The notes: generated by a model not told the origin, from the letters alone. A stretch of DNA of 64,000 nucleotides from Isoetes taiwanensis (GCA_021234155.1 JAJEKV010000066.1:1704718-1768717); one strand, 5' to 3'. Positions 33,275-43,131 are shown, counted from the stretch's first letter. Translations and numbers: made by a program.

Positions 33275-34171
33275 ATGGCAAGAACTAAGCAAACCGCAAG
33301 GATCCATCCGTGGTGGTAAGGCCAGTGATTACATTAGTCCGCCTTCTTCATCCGACTCAAGTCTCTCGATAGAGATTCTCCTCCTCCCACCATGCCTAAC
33401 GTAAGACCCGAAAAGAAATCCGCATGACGTATCAAGGGAGAAGCAGCCCGAGTAAGTAGGGAGGTGCACCCCGCCGAGACGAGGATGAAAATGTGAGAGA
33501 CCGGGCGAGCGTAATATGATGCCGGATTAATTATTGGGCAGCCGCCTTCTTCTTGCTCTTTCCTCGCCTCCTCCTGTTCCTCCCCGTGGAGGTGCCGTGA
33601 CCTTCAAATCAAAGGAGGAGGCCCAACGCCAGAAAGGGGAAGGCGACCAGGAATGTGAGGAGACGGCCGGAAGAGTCGGCCGAGGAACAGCCTGCAGATG
33701 CTGGGGTGAGGAGGCGGCCGGAAGAGTCGGCCGAGCAAATGTGCTCCAAATGCCGGGTGGGGTGAGGGTAGAGGCCTAAGCGAAGACGGCCCTGGTATTA
33801 AAAGCTTCATGAGATTAAGAAGTATCGAAGAGCAATCGATGGTCATTCATTCCGCTCCCATTTGCCGTGCTCGTGGAGAGAGATTCTCGCAAGAGTGTGG
33901 TGCGATACATCATACCAGTTACAGAATTCAAGCAACTGCCTTAAATGCTCTTCAAATGGCTTCGGAAGCAGTTGGTGTCGGTCTGTTCGAGGACTCGCAG
34001 CTTGCAGCAATACATGCCAAGCGGGTGACTGTCATGCCCAAGGACATGCTCCTGCCTTACGATAAGGGATCCCGAAAGTACTATGGTCAAAATTTTATGG
34101 CTGAATACAACAAGAAGAAAGACCCCCCGAAAAAAAGGCCGAAGTGCCTTTGTGTTTTTTCATATGTATAA
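33275..34171 (+). CDS. Divergent histone H3-like gene with frame breaks
   Basis: ATG at 33275 begins MARTKQTAR, the invariant H3 tail; after a break (two bases missing in an A-run) it continues SIRGGKA, matching S10-x-x-GGK14. A long non-canonical tail follows, with two copies of RRRPEESAE at about 33660-33740. The fold starts again at about 33805 with LHEIKKYRR (alpha-N), then in the frame open to 34171: SYRIQATALNALQMASEAVG ... VGLFEDSQLAAIHAKRVTVM, then PKDMLL (alpha-2, loop 2, alpha-3). The usual C-terminus 'ARRIRGERA' is replaced by a basic tail (KYYGQNFMAEYNKKKDPPKK). Loop 1 is not lengthened, so it does not look like a typical CENH3. At least three frame breaks are needed. It is either a decayed variant gene or a real one with sequence indels. 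Confidence 0.75.
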
Positions 34172-34280
34172 TATTTCTTAATGCAATGGCTTTATAAGCT
34201 TAATCTCTTAGTCCATTTCTTTCTTAGAAGCCTAGCTTCAAGACTTTGTATTTTTTTTTTTTTTTTATGTTATAATGGAG

Positions 34281-34349
34281 GATCACACGACGCCGCAGCA
34301 AGCATTGTGCTTTTTGTTGCACATAGTAGTCTTCGCCGCCGTGGTGATC
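34281..34349. repeat. Foldback element F2 (69 bp)
   Basis: Left end GATCACACGACGCC; right end CGCCGCCGTGGTGATC. It begins 110 bp after the stop of the H3-like ORF and is followed at once by telomere-like hexamers. Confidence 0.85.
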
Positions 34350-34350
34350 C

Positions 34351-34377
34351 AACCCTAACCCTAACCCTAACCCTAAA
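34351..34377 (+). repeat. Interstitial telomere-type repeat (CCCTAA)4
   Basis: Four CCCTAA hexamers directly abut the right end of foldback element F2. The unit is the 6-bp form, not the CCCTAAA heptamer typical of most plants. Confidence 0.85.
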
Positions 34378-34507
34378 ATGTACCTGACAAATCTCCCCAC
34401 AACGGTTGTGGTCCCCTTTCATAATCGACAAAATGGCTACTTGAGTTCAAAAGTGATACTTTTACCGCCCCTAAACATCTTCTTGTTTTCGCCGCTTGCT
34501 TCGGGCC

Positions 34508-35163
34508 ATGGATTGTTATGTGAAGTTCCCGAATGGTATGCATCCGCCTCATGACAACGAGGGAAGTTGCGCGCCGACCGCGATTTATCCGCTCTATTGC
34601 AAGGAGTTGGACATCATGGCAAACAAGAAGCGAAGCTTGATGCTATCGCGAGGTTGCTTTTAGCTTTCACCCGCACCGCTTTGGTCTCGCCAAGACGCCC
34701 TTTGCAGATGTCCCCGCTCGTGGATTCCAAAACCAGCTCTAGAGGAGGCGGCTTCCCATTTGCAAACAGGGAAGATGTTTTTCAAGAATGTCGCGAACGG
34801 GCTCCTCCCCGGCCGCGCCCCCTGTGCTTAAGAAGGTATCTTATTTCTCTTTGCCGCTTGCATTTGCTAGTTATTGCATTCTCGCTTCGCCAAACCAAGA
34901 TACACCGGAAACAATGAAATCTTTAAGCCAAGGGGGGGTCAGCTTATGTGTGATGATGCCGACTATGACGAGAAAATGGAGATAGATCTACAAGAAGAAG
35001 AGCAAGAATGTAGGAGTTTTAGCTTCGACGACCGGCCTTGGGTGAACCGTGAGGAGGGAGATGATTCTCAAGGTGATGAGGATGGGGATGAGGATGAAAA
35101 GAAGTTGTCCGACATAACGCCAATTTTAGTGGAAGGCAAAGAATACTTATTGCTAAGGATATA
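34508..35163 (+). pseudogene. Unrecognised gene with acidic C-terminal part
   Basis: ATG at 34508 opens MDCYVKFPNGMHPPHDNEG; the next frame continues from about 34567 (DLSALLQGVGHHGKQEAKLD ... LVSPRRPLQMSPLV), and a third frame from 34874 reads RYTGNNEIFKPRGGQLMCDD ... EEGDDSQGDEDGDEDEKK, ending VEGKEYLLLRI and TAA at 35162. The strongly acidic end recalls that of the small genes at 39.5 and 43.6 kb. No domain is known to me. The frame jumps fit indels or short introns. Confidence 0.4.
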
Positions 35164-36042
35164 ATCGAGGAACCCGCCTATGTTACTTAATGTGTGCTAG
35201 GAAGACGAAGCTTATCGCAGACTCTTGGGCCAATGGGTAAACTTAGGCCTAGATTTTGAAGAGGATTTGGACAAAGAGATGTTTGAAGTATCTAATTATA
35301 CCGCAATGCTATAAAGCTTAAAGAAGCATATGAGAGGCCGGAGTCTCGATTTGCTCAAGATGAGGCTTAATCTACCAACTAAAGAAGAATTCCAAATACC
35401 TCGCGTAAAGTCGCCAACAGATCTACAGTTTGGCAGGCCCTTCACCAATCACAAGGGCAAAGATAAGCCCGGTAGATGAGGATAAATGTGAAGAAGATAA
35501 TCTTGAGGGTTCTTATTTGTGGGAAGTAGATGATTTTTCTTGCCGACATGCACGCTGGGACAGGAAAGATTGAAGGACTCTACATTGTTAAGATATATCT
35601 CAAGATTCGCTAATGGGGAGATAATCGCCTTCAGCAGAACTTTCAGTCCAAAGGGTGCAGAGTTTGTCTATTACCTCCGCATTATGCATGTTCGAACCAT
35701 TCCCAATTGGCATCAAACACCGAAAGGGTGATAGCAATTCGGGCGGATGTTGTGTTAAATATTTTGACGCACTGCCGGGCCTCATGGGCGAAAGCAATAT
35801 GTTAAATTTTTTAGTCACCGGGTTTGACTCACCCAAGGTTGGAAGTCGGGTCGATAACATGGAAGTCATTGCCTTGTTGGATCAAGCATGGGGGGATTGA
35901 AAGAGCATGAAATTGACGACGGCTTGAGAAATTGGAAGTTATATGTTTTCCAACTTGTATCGGTAAAAAATTATTTATGTACGATTGTCCTTCCGGAAAT
36001 TCCTAATAAAAATTATTTTATTTGTATTTATTCACATCACGC
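35164..36042. other. Coding-like remnants, unassigned
   Basis: Plus-strand frames at 35180-35480 (RLLGQWVNLGLDFEEDLDKE, then MFEVSNYTAML) and 35540-35900 (GTGKIEGLYIVKIYLKIR, GCRVCLLPPHYACS, SWAKAIC) look like decayed protein sequence without a recognised family. A 3'-UTR-like stretch 'CGGAAATTCCTAATAAAAATTA' at about 35993-36014 is echoed at about 36945-36968. Confidence 0.35.
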
Positions 36043-36091
36043 CAAATACATCACCGATTTTCTCATATCTAGGTTTTCGCCGTGGATATCT
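36043..36091. repeat. Shortened foldback element (49 bp)
   Basis: It has CACATCACGCC at the left and CGCCGTGGATATC at the right. It is shorter than the main set but uses the same end motifs, about 35 bp after an AATAAA. Confidence 0.45.
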
Positions 36092-36181
36092 ATCTCAAGA
36101 AATGAAATATTATTGAAAAAGACAATTAATTTATTTATTCCTCACACACGCTGCTGTAGAAGCAACTCGTGTGACTCATGT

Positions 36182-36189
36182 TATAAATA
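36182..36189 (+). promoter_or_regulatory. TATA box of small gene 1
   Basis: TATAAATA, followed by AGAAG and a C/T-rich leader of about 85 bp up to ATG 36279. The same arrangement and sequence (TTATAAATAGAAGA) recurs at 37107. Confidence 0.65.
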
Positions 36190-36278
36190 GAAGACCGATG
36201 TCCACGCCGACCTCCGACGCCTTCCGCCTTCGCTTCATCTTTCTACTTCCGGCTCCGCTTCTTCCACCTTCTCGCCCG

Positions 36279-36692
36279 ATGGCATCATCATCTTCCTCTA
36301 GCAAGCGACCACGCCAAGATAGCACTCCCCAGCCCCCGAGTCGCTTCGCGGACATCACCCTTTGCAAAGGGTGATGAAGAGATTCAAGGAGATCCATGAT
36401 GAAAACAACCGCCTCGGCCGCCGAAACAATGAGGCGGGCCGACAGATTAGCCTTCACGAGGGAGCCGCCGACGAAGCGAGACGCTGAGCTCGTGGGAAAC
36501 ATTCGCCATGTACCAAGAGGCGACGATTTGTGCCGCAGGGCCGAGGGTAGCTTGAAACCGCCACATGATTTCGCAGCCTTAGAAGATATGGAGAAGAAGC
36601 CCGAAATGCGGAGGATGAGAACGCAGCCTTTACGGCTTCACCAAATTTCGCAGGGATATGAAAATCAGCTAGAGGATCATGAAGATCCCTAG
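36279..36692 (+). CDS. Small coiled-coil gene 1 of a tandem array
   Basis: ATG at 36279 opens MASSSSSSKRPRQDSTP. The first frame stops at 36372, while the next frame continues MKRFKEIHDENNRLGRRNNE and then AGRQISLHEGAADEARR, a clear coiled coil. A third frame ends with LEDMEKKPEMRRMRTQP and EDHEDP before TAG at 36690. The same start (MASSSSS), the MKRFKE block and the LEDMEKK/DHEDP end recur in gene 2. Two frame breaks are needed to join the pieces. No family is recognised. It is either a short nuclear or cytoplasmic coiled-coil protein or a decayed copy of one. Confidence 0.5.
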
Positions 36693-36789
36693 CCGCTGTA
36701 TCTATCTATTTTTTGCTTCAAAGAAAAGTTTTCTATTTTTGCTTCTATCTATCCCGTTGTTCCAATGTATGTTCTCGCTTTTATTAAAA

Positions 36790-36859
36790 TATCACACGAC
36801 GCCAAAATGCCTTGCTTGCAATTAGGTAGCAATCAATGGATTTCGCTACCGCGGTGATC
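36790..36859. repeat. Foldback element F3 (70 bp)
   Basis: Left end TATCACACGACGCC; right end CTACCGCGGTGATC. It lies 98 bp after the stop of small gene 1. The interior is nearly the same as that of F5 (shared 'GCAATTAGGTAGCAATCAAT'), showing that these two are duplicates. Confidence 0.85.
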
Positions 36860-36963
36860 TCCATGCCGCTCTATTTTGCTTCAATGAGAAGTTCTATCTT
36901 TAGTTATGTATCGCGAAAATTACTTATGTATAGATTGTATCACCGAAATTATCAATAAAAATT

Positions 36964-36995
36964 ATCACACGAAGCTCGAAGAAAAGACGCTAGAA
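36964..36995. repeat. Half foldback element
   Basis: 'ATCACACGAAGCTCG' after AATAAAAATT matches the left half-site; no right end is found before F4. Confidence 0.35.
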
Positions 36996-37015
36996 GAAGT
37001 AACGGTCCTTTTTCC

Positions 37016-37084
37016 TCACACGACGCCGAGAAGTAACTGGCCGATTTTCCCCGACCCACGATCCTTCGCTTCGCCGTGGTGACT
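37016..37084. repeat. Foldback element F4 (69 bp)
   Basis: Left end TCACACGACGCC; right end CTTCGCCGTGGTGACTC. It lies 23 bp before the TATA box of small gene 2, so it separates genes 1 and 2. Confidence 0.8.
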
Positions 37085-37106
37085 CAAGCTACTACGAAAT
37101 CCCTGT

Positions 37107-37114
37107 TATAAATA
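37107..37114 (+). promoter_or_regulatory. TATA box of small gene 2
   Basis: TATAAATA followed by GAAG, with a C/T-rich leader of about 115 bp up to ATG 37228. It is a near copy of the gene 1 promoter. Confidence 0.65.
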
Positions 37115-37227
37115 GAAGACTTTCTATCTTGCCTTCGACCTCCGATCCTTCTTCCGCTTCTTCCGCCTTCTTCTCGCTTCATCTTCTCCCTTCCGCCTTC
37201 CGCTTCCGCCTTCCGCCTTCTCCTCCG

Positions 37228-37590
37228 ATGGCATCTTCATCCTCCTCCAAGAGTTTAATCGCCTTTAACCGCTTCCGGACATCACCCTTTGCCGTGGGTG
37301 ATGAAGAGATTCAAGGAGGTTCACGACGAAAAACAAACCGCCTCGCCGCCGAAGATGGAGGCGGTGGACAAAAGTTAGAATTCACTAGGGGTCAGCCGCA
37401 TGAGCGGTGACCTTGAGCTCGCAGCAACATTAACCAGTGTACCGAGAGGCCAATAGTCGTAGGGTCGAGGCGCTTTTAATCGCGACACAACATTTCGCAG
37501 CGCTTAGAAGATATGGAGAAGAAGCTTCGAAGCCATGCGAGGATGAGAACGCAGCTTTTTGGCCAAATACGTGATCATGAAGATCCGTAG
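37228..37590 (+). CDS. Small coiled-coil gene 2 of a tandem array
   Basis: It opens MASSSSSKSLIAFNRFR and passes through the block that in one frame reads MKRFKEVHDEKQTA, as in gene 1. It ends in the third frame with LEDMEKKLRSHARMRTQLFG and IRDHEDP before TAG at 37588. It is clearly a paralogue of gene 1, including promoter and 3' flank. Different frame breaks from gene 1 suggest independent decay or sequence indels. Confidence 0.5.
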
Positions 37591-37676
37591 CCATTGTATA
37601 TATATTTTTTTTGTTTCAAAGAAAAATTTGCTCTATTTCTTGCTTCTATCCGTTTCTCTTGTTTTGTTTTATTAAA

Positions 37677-37741
37677 GATCACGACGCCAAATGCCATTCT
37701 TGCAATTAGGTAGCAATCAATGGATTTCGCGTCAGATGATC
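37677..37741. repeat. Foldback element F5 (65 bp)
   Basis: Left end GATCACGACGCC; right end GTCAGATGATC (eroded). It lies 87 bp after the stop of small gene 2, the same place as F3 after gene 1, with almost the same interior. Confidence 0.75.
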
Positions 37742-38116
37742 TCCACAACGCATACACCTCGCTGTATGTATAAATTCATAATTTATTAATGGAAAAGTGT
37801 ATGTAACACAAATATCTAGCTAGATTATGTGATATAACTTGCGTGTAAATGCTAATTTGCATGTGGATGACAACGCCTATTCACATACGCGGCTTTGTGG
37901 ATGACAACGCCATGCCAAGGACGCGGGCATGCGCCGCCACAATAACACCGTTTTTTTGTACGGCCCGCATACAAGACGGCTAGGATATGACGGATCCCAT
38001 GATGCTAACATAGGCTACCGCTGCCTAATTGAATGCTATAATTTCGCCTCAGAGGATTATTACACAACTTTATCTCCAGAGTCGCAAACCGTAGATTCCA
38101 ACGTGATTCTAGTTTC

Positions 38117-38124
38117 TATATAAA
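38117..38124 (+). promoter_or_regulatory. TATA box of small gene 3
   Basis: TATATAAA with a C/T-rich leader of about 90 bp to ATG 38216. Confidence 0.6.
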
Positions 38125-38215
38125 ACGCCTGAGGCCTTTGTCTTCTCCTATCCGCCATCTTCTCGTTTCTACCACATCCGCCCTATCATCACTCCCGTTT
38201 CTCCCATCACTTTCA

Positions 38216-38664
38216 ATGGCCTCCAGCCCGCCCATCCCCGCCGAGATCTTGTCTCAAGTTTTGGTCAAGGAAATTCGTAACATTCGCAACCGGGGAGAGG
38301 AACGGATCCGCCTTCTAAAAGAAAAAGAATGATGAAGACGCCGCCAAGCCGGGTTAAGGCAGAGGAAAAGGCCGCCTTCTACAGGAGGTGATTTTAGTGC
38401 GCGACAATCACGGGCGCATGCCTTAGACCGCTAATTGCGCTACCACGAGATATAACCTCCAAGAGAGGCTTAGGGCCGCAATCGGCTTTAGAGGTCGCCC
38501 GAGCCCAACCTCGATGAGCGGGAAGATAAGGTTGCGAATATGAGAACGTGGTTATGGGGCAGCAATCATGTTGGAGGAGCAGAAAAATTATCACCGCCTC
38601 CGTGAAGAGCTTGCCCGGCGATCAGGGCATCGGGCTCCTCCTAGAGGGGCCCGCTTTTTTTTAA
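38216..38664 (+). CDS. Small coiled-coil gene 3 of a tandem array
   Basis: It opens MASSPPIPAEILSQVLVKEI and continues with RNIRNRGEERIRLLKEKE, a charged helix, then stops. The continuation in other frames leads to EEQKNYHRLREELARRSGHR and APPRGAR near 38655. Promoter type, position and helical content tie it to genes 1, 2 and 4, although direct sequence likeness is low. Confidence 0.45.
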
Positions 38665-38778
38665 TGTTTGTAATTGGTTTTATTTTTCAATGGGAAAAGT
38701 TTTTGACAAATGTACCGAATATTACGCTTCCTATTTTTAATTTTCAATATCCGTGGTAGAGAGAATGACAAGATCATT

Positions 38779-38841
38779 ATCACACGGCTTAAACCCTTCA
38801 TAGGGTTTTAAAGCTCGTGGTGCGATTTCGCGGGTGTGATA
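38779..38841. repeat. Foldback element F6 (63 bp, diverged)
   Basis: Left end ATCACACGGC; right end CGCGGGTGTGATA. It lies about 115 bp after the end of small gene 3. Confidence 0.6.
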
Positions 38842-38981
38842 TACAAAGGTAGTTAGAATAGTTATTAATGTGTTCCAAATGACAAGCATTCATTAATGTG
38901 TTCTAGCGACAACCGACGTAATCCCCGACACGCATGCACAAAGAAATGAAAGTGTGTTTAATATGTTCAAGCGCCAATATG

Positions 38982-38988
38982 TATAAAT
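38982..38988 (+). promoter_or_regulatory. TATA box of small gene 4
   Basis: TATAAAT with a C/T-rich leader of about 85 bp to ATG 39074. Confidence 0.55.
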
Positions 38989-39073
38989 TGAGGTCCTTGC
39001 ATGTGCTCCTTCCGCCGGTTAGAGTCTTTGCTCCTCACTTCTATAATCTTAACGCCCCTCCCATTTGTCATCT

Positions 39074-39537
39074 ATGGCCTCCACATCCTCAACCGCCGAT
39101 AATGGAAAACGAAGAGGATAGAACTCCCTTCGACATAGTGTTGGGTGTTCTAATGAAGAGGTTGAAGGAGCAAGATGATCTTCTAAAGGAAAACGCCGCT
39201 ACAATTCAGCGTAAAGAAGAAGAGAATGAATTCAACCTTCTCATGCTTCGTGAGCCGAGAGGCAAATCAAAGGTTGAATAGAAGGTCGACAGATGACATG
39301 CCCCAACAACCGCGACCGAGGTGGTTATGACGGCAACGAGGATGCTAATTCAGGCGTAAGAACACGCTGTGCTATTGGGACAGAGCCGGACATGTACAAA
39401 GAGATGGTGGACGATTGGAGGAACGCTTGATAGGGTGATTGCTCGCTTGAGGGGAAGAGATGAAGACGAAGACGACAGGACGGAGCTGATGATGATGATG
39501 AAGATAATGAAGAAGAGCTCGCGACCGAGCAACAATG
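39074..39537 (+). CDS. Small coiled-coil gene 4 with acidic end
   Basis: ATG at 39074 opens MASTSSTADNGKRRG. The neighbouring frame reads VLGVLMKRLKEQDDLLKENA and then ATIQRKEEENEFNLLMLREP (to 39278). This matches the MKRFKE coiled-coil block of gene 1. The last part in a third frame is acidic (DDDDEDNEEELATEQQ, TGA at 39535). The acidic end with ATE resembles the minus-strand ORF at 43.6 kb. Frame breaks occur as in the other members. Confidence 0.5.
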
Positions 39538-39620
39538 AGTCGCTGTATTTTGTTTTTCAATGTAACATCTTTCACAACTTTAATCAAAAGTAACCCTTTT
39601 TATTATTATCTTGTAAAGCT

Positions 39621-39685
39621 TCACACGACGCCGCCACATAAATGCAAGCAATAGCTTAACCCAATCGTTCTCAAGGCCAGATGAT
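39621..39685. repeat. Foldback element F7 (65 bp)
   Basis: Left end TCACACGACGCC; right end AAGGCCAGATGAT (eroded). It lies 84 bp after the stop of small gene 4. Confidence 0.6.
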
Positions 39686-39693
39686 ACAAATAA

Positions 39694-39756
39694 GATCACA
39701 CGACGCCGGGCTACTACAGCAAACAAGGTTGGAGGCAAGTACTTCGGCCGTGGTGA
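39694..39756. repeat. Foldback element F8 (63 bp)
   Basis: Left end GATCACACGACGCC; right end TCGGCCGTGGTGAAC. It is adjacent to F7, so two elements stand in tandem here. Confidence 0.8.
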
Positions 39757-39979
39757 ACATGCTACACATTACAAGTATACTTTACCGATTCTTTGTCTCT
39801 TAGATCTCCACCGCTATGATGCTAGTGGGGCCCTAGAATTTTGCCAAGCAACTTTCCCGCTTTCTTCAAAGATTATGCCAATGGTGTTTACGACTTCGGT
39901 TGCTCCTTAAAGCGACCTTCTTGTCGATTTAGCCATCGCCTTTCTATAAAACCACTCATTATATCCGCCTTAGAGGGTT

Positions 39980-42200
39980 GGTTCCCACATTTCCACCCCC
40001 TTTTGAGTGTTACGATGAAAGGCTATTTTAGCTTGTTTATGCGACTTCTCCATGCCTTGTGCACTCCACAATCGCTAGGCTTCCATACTTCCTAAAACCA
40101 AGGTGCATGAGCCCAAAAGATGTGCAAGTAGTGCGGACTTCACTCTCCCCCATGCGCCTATGAAAGCTTTAATAAATTTGTTATTCGCTTGCACCTAACA
40201 TTTCTCAAGATCTTCTTGTGAGGTCCATTCTCCAATGTATGGGAACAATTCGCATAATGCATCCCATGCTTTTTTTTTCCTCAATGCCGAACTAACGCCA
40301 TCTCAGGCGGTCCTCGCCCGCGATCAACCAAAGAATTTTCCAAATTCATAGACCTTTTCTCCCATCCGGTTTCCGCTCGTGAGCCTCTCTATGATTCTTT
40401 ATGAAGCGCCGAAGCTTTCATCCCTCCAATTGACACCTTACGAGGCACACTTGTTCTTCCCCGCCTGCTTTCATCGAAGCTCTAATCTTACATTGCCACC
40501 ATGCAAACCTCGCTTCGATAGAACATGTTCAACTCTACGAATTCCTTCCTCTCTTCTTTCTTGTCCGAAATGTTCCACACGAATCAAGAGCTCAAAAATA
40601 TCATCTTGTCGATGATTCTCACAAAGCCGCAAAGTGCGATATGAACCCTCTCTAATGGAATGGGGAAAATGCCATGGAACTTGGGATCTTCTTCTCCTCT
40701 ATTAGGAGCATTTGCTTGGTTAAGGGACAAGGTTGAAACAGCCTTCCCAAGATTTGACTTCCTTTGCATGATTGCAAGATGCATAACTTTTGCATGTTCC
40801 TTGTCCTCCTCCACTTATGTTGTACATTGCTTTCTCGCTTTTAAATCAGACGCCAAGTGAAAAATTACTTTGTAAGATCCATAGTGATCTACTTGCAATT
40901 TTTCCCCTCCCTCGAATCTAGATATTAGACTCTGGATGTCAGGGCTTGATTGAACACCCATTTCAAAACCTCGGGGTTTTCTTTTCTCTCAACTTTAAAG
41001 AGACCTAACCACCGTGTGTCATCTTCGATTGACATGAGAACCATTTTTCCGCACGCTTCTTCTCCTCGTCCCACCACCTCTACATCTTTTTTTTGTTATT
41101 CTTGTTGCTCTTTGATTTAGCATGTGCAATTGCATTCTCAATTGCTCTATTCATGATGACAACGGATACCCTCTCATACTTTCTCAAACTTGGTCGGGCC
41201 CATTTCATCCAATTTTATGCAAACTTCAATCTCACCATTAGTTTCTCGCGAATCGTTAAGTCATAATATTTGACAAGGAATTGTAAGAGAGTAACCTGTG
41301 TCAACCCAAAGATTATTATGCGCTCATTCATTCCAACTATATCACAACAATCCTTGCCATTCTTATCTTTTATGGCTATGGCAGACCAAAGACATTCAAC
41401 GGGTGCATCTCTCCTAATATGGCATACACCATCTTTGTCCTAGTAACCCTTGTATTCTCGACAATTTGTGGACGGAGCTTAATACTTTTTTTGTGCCCAT
41501 TCTTTTCAACGCTTCGTGGAATGGCTTGAATAGAGAACGGTAACCAAGCCTCATCGATGCCTACATCATCACAAACAACCAGACATCCGCCGCTTCTAAC
41601 TTCTTGTAGATCTCCCCTAGTACCATTTCCAATACCATCTTCTTGAGAGGAGAGTTGTAGGGCTGACAAATCATGTCCACTATCTCCCCGCTCGTCGCTA
41701 GGTTCTTCACTACGCGAACCAAGATTGCTTCTAGTTTCCCCGATCTTAACCGCCTTTGCTAGTGTTGTAAACGGACCTTGTGGTCGCGGACTTCGCGCCC
41801 CAATGCACCTGATCCAAACTTCGCCTCTATCTACGATAATGCTTCTTCCTTTCTCGCAAAGGGGTGTTTTCTTCAAATTCTTTAACCTACATTGAAGCCC
41901 AAAGTTTGCTCTTTCGAGCTCTTGATCTTTTCTTTGCAGCTGCCCTATCACCAATTTGACTTCTCCACTTCAGATCTCAAAGAAGTTTCCTCCCCAAGTC
42001 GCCATTCCTTTCCTTCATCACAAGGGAGTAATGAAGCGAGAGAAAAAAGAGTCACCGGTTTAAGTTATAATTCTCTTGTGACAATCGGAAGCAGCCATCT
42101 CAAGGAACTCAGATTCGATTCAATGCCTTCATCCTCTCTCAATCTCACAATATCCCAAGAGGCCGAGTTACCGGCCACCACAAAATCGGACTAAACTTGA
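39980..42200 (-). pseudogene. Unknown repeated gene family ('PIPLERVH'), copy 1
   Basis: Read on the minus strand: 41954-41376 (192 codons: ELERANFGLQCRLKNLKKTP coiled start, then IQAIPRSVEKNGHKKSIKLR and MVYAILGEMHPLNVFGLP), then in changing frames KDCCDIVGMNERIIIFGL, FLVKYYDLTIRETNGEIEVC, WLGLFKVERKENPEVLKWVF, and 40814-40584 with HGIFPIPLERVHIALCGFVR. Further frames give LLIRVEHFG and RKVSIGGMKA and end with KVYEFGKFF. The tail part matches the plus-strand region 60.9-61.4 kb, so this is a repeated family, perhaps carried by a transposon. I do not recognise it. At least five frame breaks are seen. Confidence 0.45.
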
Positions 42201-42411
42201 AACGCCCCGAAATGACGGCTTCCTCGCCACTCAACGGATCCAATGGATATAAACCGCCATCCGCCCAGATGTCGATACATTTTTTGAGCTCAAGCAAGGC
42301 GCAACATGTCGAGGTCTAAGTTCTTATTTTTTAGACCTCTTTTTTATGCATTGAAGACTGGAGCATATTCCCCGAAGTCGGGCTTGATCCTTATCCACAC
42401 ATCATTTGAGC

Positions 42412-43030
42412 TTCCATACCAAGCGGGATCGCGACGGGCGCCAAAATGAATGTGTACAATTTGTATGCCCCAAAGACAATTCGCTTTCGCTTGAGGCTCA
42501 AATCAGACTAACCTCGCTTTTGAAATTTGCAACGCAGATATGGAAAAGTCCATTCTCCTACAATCCATGCTTTTATATTAAAGCAAATTCAAAATTCGAA
42601 TTGTAGGGGGCGGAAGCCCAGATTGGGATGAAGTAAAGATCCCTACATTTAACTTTTAAGGCGCAATCGCAAATACCAAACGAAAAGTCTAATACAAAGC
42701 TTCAACCTACACATTCAAATTTTGAAATGTAGAAGGCGGAATGGACTCTAAATGAAAATAGGGCAAGACAAGAATCTATGATGCGCATGATTGGTATCCG
42801 ACAAACCAAGAGACACCGGCCATGAGTTGCCTGTGATGCTATAATGCAAGTGGCTTTTTAGAAGCCACCACGTTAAGCGCCAATCATTCCCACAACAAGA
42901 GAATTAAATACATATGGCGCCATAGATATGCGATTCCCCTTATTCCCGAGAATATTCCAAGCAAATCCGACGGAAAAAAAAAGGGCGAAATATGACGGAA
43001 TGGTTGATAGGAGGCCATTTTAGTTCATAA
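42412..43030 (+). repeat. Long direct repeat D, copy 1 (about 610 bp)
   Basis: It aligns with 44400-44995 over its whole length with indels. Shared anchors: 'AAAGTCCATTCTCCTACAAT', 'GCTTCAACCTACACATTCAA', 'GATGCTATAATGCAAGTGGC', 'ACATATGGCGCCAT' and 'GATAGGAGGCCATTTT'. It begins with a weak foldback-like end (GGGATCGCGACGGGCGCC). It is non-coding; its role is unknown. Confidence 0.85.
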
Positions 43031-43131
43031 AACATAATATAACTTGGAATGATAGATATTTTATATGCAAATGGGAGACTATTGACTAAGGACTTGTGTT
43101 TAGTTTTAATTTGACAACAAATAAGAAAGTG

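Noticed and set aside
33275-34171. Calling the H3-like gene a CENH3
   Set aside because: Loop 1 has the canonical H3 length and the alpha-2 helix keeps VGLFED and AIHAKRVT as in ordinary H3; the unusual tail alone is not enough.
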